From Pseudomonas tohonis (GTDB lineage: Bacteria; Pseudomonadota; Gammaproteobacteria; Pseudomonadales; Pseudomonadaceae): a stretch of DNA of 64,000 bases. Each line of letters starts with the position of its first letter. The first letter of the stretch is position 1. Shown one piece after another: positions 61,685 to 64,000 of the stretch. The translations under genes and the position numbers were made by a program. The notes below the pieces were generated by a model. The model saw only the letters and a program-made list of their open reading frames with translations. It ran no database searches and was not told where the DNA came from. The stretch spans positions 5,396,001-5,460,000 of the forward strand of contig NZ_AP023189.1 of the NCBI RefSeq assembly GCF_012767755.2, written 5' to 3'.

Positions 61685-63169
61685 ATGACCGTGCTCAAAG
61701 CACTCAAAAAAATCTTTGGCAAGGGCGAAGAGCCCGTCTCCGGCGTCGCCCCGACCGCCCCGGCCACCCAGGCCCCGACTCGCACCGAGAGCGAAAAACG
61801 CCCCGCCCAGCCCAAGAAGGCGCCGCGCGCCCCGGCTGAAAAACCCGCCACCCCCGCCGCTGCCGAGCAGGCCCCCCGCGCCGAGAAGAAGCCCCGCAGC
61901 GACAAGCCCCGGACAGACAAGCCGCGCCGCGAGCGCCCGCCCAAACCGGTGGACACCTGGAAGCTGGAAGACTTCGTGGTGGAGCCGATGGAAGGCAAGA
62001 CCCGCTTCCACGACTTCAAGCTGGCACCGACCCTGATGCACGCCATCCACGACCTGGGCTTCCCCTACTGCACGCCGATCCAGGCGGGCGTACTGGGCTT
62101 CACCCTCAAGGGCCAGGACGCCATCGGCCGCGCCCAGACCGGCACCGGCAAGACCGCCGCCTTCCTGATCTCGATCATCACCCAGCTGCTGCAGACCCCG
62201 CCGCCGAAAGAGCGCTACATGGGCGAGCCCCGCGCGCTGATCATCGCGCCGACCCGCGAGCTGGTGGTGCAGATCGCCAAGGACGCCCAGGCCCTGACCA
62301 AGTACACCGGCCTGAACGTGATGAGCTTCGTCGGCGGCATGGACTTCGACAAGCAGCTCAAGCAGCTGGAGTCGCGCTTCTGCGACATCCTCGTGGCCAC
62401 CCCCGGCCGCCTGCTGGACTTCAACCAGCGCGGCGACGTGCACCTGGACATGGTCGAGGTGATGGTGCTGGACGAAGCCGACCGCATGCTCGACATGGGC
62501 TTCATCCCGCAGGTCCGCCAGATCATCCGCCAGACCCCGCCCAAGGGCGAGCGCCAGACCCTGCTGTTCTCCGCCACCTTCACCGATGACGTGATGAACC
62601 TCGCCAAGCAGTGGACCGTCGAACCGGCCATCGTCGAGATCGAGCCGGAGAACGTCGCCAGCGACACCGTCGAGCAGCACGTCTACGCCGTCGCCGGCAG
62701 CGACAAGTACAAGCTGCTCTACAACCTGGTCGCCCAGAACAACTGGGAACGGGTGATGGTCTTCGCCAACCGCAAGGACGAGGTGCGCCGCATCGAGGAA
62801 CGCCTGACCAAGGACGGCATCAGCGCCGCCCAGATGTCCGGCGACGTGCCCCAGCACAAGCGCATCAAGACCCTGGAAGGCTTCCGCGAAGGCAAGATCC
62901 GCGTACTGGTCGCCACCGACGTCGCCGGCCGCGGCATTCACGTCGACGGCATCAGCCACGTCATCAACTTCACCCTGCCGGAAGACCCGGACGACTACGT
63001 GCACCGCATCGGCCGTACCGGCCGTGCCGGCACCAGCGGCACGTCCATCAGCTTCGCCGGCGAGGACGATGCCTTCGCCCTGCCGCCGATCGAGGAACTG
63101 CTGGGTCGCAAGATCAACTGCGAAACCCCGCCCGCCGAGCTGCTCAAGTCGGTGCCGCGCAAGCACTGA
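61685..63169 (+). CDS. rhlB: DEAD-box ATP-dependent RNA helicase RhlB
   Basis: A 494-aa RNA helicase; RhlB unwinds RNA for degradation by the RNase E degradosome. After a short start ([18 protein letters not shown]) come about 70 residues of Ala/Pro/Lys-rich disordered sequence (18-90), then the helicase core: Q motif (around YCTPIQA), motif I AQTGTGKT (150-157), [13 protein letters not shown] and the C-terminal [10 protein letters not shown]. The C-terminal tail is short. In P. aeruginosa the gene in this place is called rhlB. It ends in a strong terminator. Confidence 0.94.
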   Translation: MTVLKALKKIFGKGEEPVSGVAPTAPATQAPTRTESEKRPAQPKKAPRAPAEKPATPAAAEQAPRAEKKPRSDKPRTDKPRRERPPKPVDTWKLEDFVVEPMEGKTRFHDFKLAPTLMHAIHDLGFPYCTPIQAGVLGFTLKGQDAIGRAQTGTGKTAAFLISIITQLLQTPPPKERYMGEPRALIIAPTRELVVQIAKDAQALTKYTGLNVMSFVGGMDFDKQLKQLESRFCDILVATPGRLLDFNQRGDVHLDMVEVMVLDEADRMLDMGFIPQVRQIIRQTPPKGERQTLLFSATFTDDVMNLAKQWTVEPAIVEIEPENVASDTVEQHVYAVAGSDKYKLLYNLVAQNNWERVMVFANRKDEVRRIEERLTKDGISAAQMSGDVPQHKRIKTLEGFREGKIRVLVATDVAGRGIHVDGISHVINFTLPEDPDDYVHRIGRTGRAGTSGTSISFAGEDDAFALPPIEELLGRKINCETPPAELLKSVPRKH

Positions 63170-63188
63170 TCGCAACGGTCGCGCACAG

Positions 63189-63220
63189 AAAAGGCGAAGC
63201 CCCCGGGCTTCGCCTTTTTC
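63189..63220 (+). terminator. terminator after rhlB
   Basis: A long stem AAAAGGCGAAGCCC / GGGCTTCGCCTTTT (63189-63202, 63205-63218) with a two-base loop ends in a T run. Confidence 0.92.
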
Positions 63221-63257
63221 ATTTCCGCCCCACACATCAGCAGGCACAGGCCGAGCG

Positions 63258-63301
63258 GGGCGTAGGGTGGGCCGGGCGGCGCTCCGCTTCAGCCTACCGC
63301 C
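63258..63301. repeat. short extragenic repeat (GTAGGGTGGG family)
   Basis: The sequence GCGTAGGGTGGGCCGGGCGG, then CGCTCCGCTTCAGCCTACC, resembles the GTAGGGTGGG copies at 35184 and joins it to the GGGCGGCG block seen at 51645. It lies between rhlB and the dauB-like gene. Confidence 0.6.
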
Positions 63302-63442
63302 TCTCCTTTCCCCCAAGACACCCTTCCCCTCGCAGATGGAATTTTCACCCAGGCGCCATTTCCTTGCGCCCTGTCGCCCGCCCCTTGCCGATCAAGACAA
63401 TAAATTCCAATATGGACAAATTGTTTATATCGGAGCCCCACC

Positions 63443-64000
63443 ATGTCCAGCGTCCTCCCCCTGGTCGTCCCTTCTGCCGAAGCCGAACGCCTGCTGCAAC
63501 GCATCGACGTGCAGGACGCCCTGCGCCGCATGTTCCTCGACCTCGCCGCCGGTGACGCGGTGCAACCGGCGCAGCAACTGGTGGAATTCCCCGGTGGCGG
63601 CGACTTCATCAACTACCTCGGCGTGCTGGCCCGCGAGCAGGTCTACGGGGTCAAGACCTCGCCCTACCTGCCGCGCCCGGATGGCGCCGTGGTCACCGCC
63701 TGGACCCTGCTGATGTCCATGGCCAGCGGCCAGCCGCTGATGCTCTGCGACGCCGCCACCCTGACCACCGAACGCACCGCCGCCACCACCGCCGTGGCGG
63801 TCGATGCCCTGGCCCCGGCCGGCGTCACGCAGCTGGCGGTGATCGGCAGCGGCGCCGTGGCCCGCGCGCATATCCGTCATTGCCTGGCCCTGCGCCCCTG
63901 GCAGCAGGTGCGCGTGTACTCGCCACGCCTCCTGCCCGACAGCGAGCGTGCCGAAGGCCTGCGTGCCCTCGACCCGCGCGTGGAAGTCTGCGCCACCCAG
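63443..64000 (+). CDS. ornithine cyclodeaminase/mu-crystallin family dehydrogenase, DauB-like (cut by window edge)
   Basis: The first 186 codons of an NAD(P)H-dependent enzyme of the ornithine cyclodeaminase/mu-crystallin family. Visible are the substrate-binding part (LVEFPGGGDFINYLGVLARE, then GVKTSPYL with the catalytic-type Lys), LMSMASGQPLMLCDAATLTTERTAA, split here as MASGQPLML and TTERTAATTAVAVDALA, and the Rossmann start LAVIGSGAVARAHIRH. In P. aeruginosa the gene after rhlB is dauB, an anabolic L-arginine dehydrogenase that works with DauA to racemise D-arginine through 2-ketoarginine. Synteny and sequence suggest DauB; the rest of the locus is outside the window. Confidence 0.85.
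   Translation, partial: MSSVLPLVVPSAEAERLLQRIDVQDALRRMFLDLAAGDAVQPAQQLVEFPGGGDFINYLGVLAREQVYGVKTSPYLPRPDGAVVTAWTLLMSMASGQPLMLCDAATLTTERTAATTAVAVDALAPAGVTQLAVIGSGAVARAHIRHCLALRPWQQVRVYSPRLLPDSERAEGLRALDPRVEVCATQ

Overview
The window is chromosomal DNA of a high-GC gammaproteobacterium, almost certainly a Pseudomonas. From memory, the gene order hisS-ispG-rodZ-pilF-rlmN-ndk-iscX-fdx-hscA-hscB-iscA-iscU-iscS-iscR-cysE-trmJ / suhB / slyB-like / secF-secD-yajC-tgt-queA / lptG-lptF / pepA-holC-valS / yejK / aapJQMP / esterase-acyl-CoA synthetase / rhlB / dauB-like follows the P. aeruginosa chromosome (PA3802-PA3862 area), and several protein lengths match that species. I see no prophage, insertion sequence, plasmid gene or CRISPR array. 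About 55 protein genes and one tRNA fill the window; most other long open frames are GC-driven shadows.

Layout. 1-12275 (minus strand): a long co-directional run. trmJ and cysE lead into the complete isc iron-sulfur assembly operon, which has its own IscR-box promoter. ndk, rlmN, pilF, rodZ, ispG and the start of hisS follow. Cysteine supply (CysE) thus sits beside the cysteine desulfurase, and two Fe-S enzymes (RlmN, IspG) lie just downstream of the assembly line. 12422-19529: suhB (plus), a glycine-zipper envelope protein, and the queA-tgt-yajC-secD-secF operon (minus), which couples tRNA queuosine synthesis to the Sec translocon. 19596-25238: tRNA-Leu(CAA), a cold-shock gene with a long leader, an RDD membrane protein, lptF-lptG (LPS export permeases), pepA and holC. 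25248-32486: an uncharacterised gene, valS, two small genes, an SLC13/RCK_C transporter and rlmF.

32616-51386 is the more accessory half: an MFS exporter with a divergent LysR regulator, sbcDC, an orphan membrane-anchored TAXI binding protein convergent with a very large (about 1655 aa) TPR protein carrying an inserted C39-like cysteine peptidase domain, yejK, two glutathione-transferase-like genes, a GIY-YIG protein, a SnoaL-like gene and a GlxA-type AraC regulator. 51387-64000: a mosaic of short extragenic palindromes, the acidic/general amino-acid ABC transporter aapJQMP, an esterase, an acyl-CoA synthetase, a diguanylate cyclase with a degenerate cyclic-nucleotide-binding domain, an M19 dipeptidase, rhlB and the 5' part of a dauB-like gene that runs off the window.

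The best regulatory signals are a near-consensus sigma-54 promoter (56319-56334) with an NtrC-type palindrome about 120 bp upstream (56431-56447), both aimed at aapJQMP, and an IscR type-1 box overlapping the isc promoter (10620-10652). The least explained protein is the TPR/C39-like peptidase at 41570-46537.
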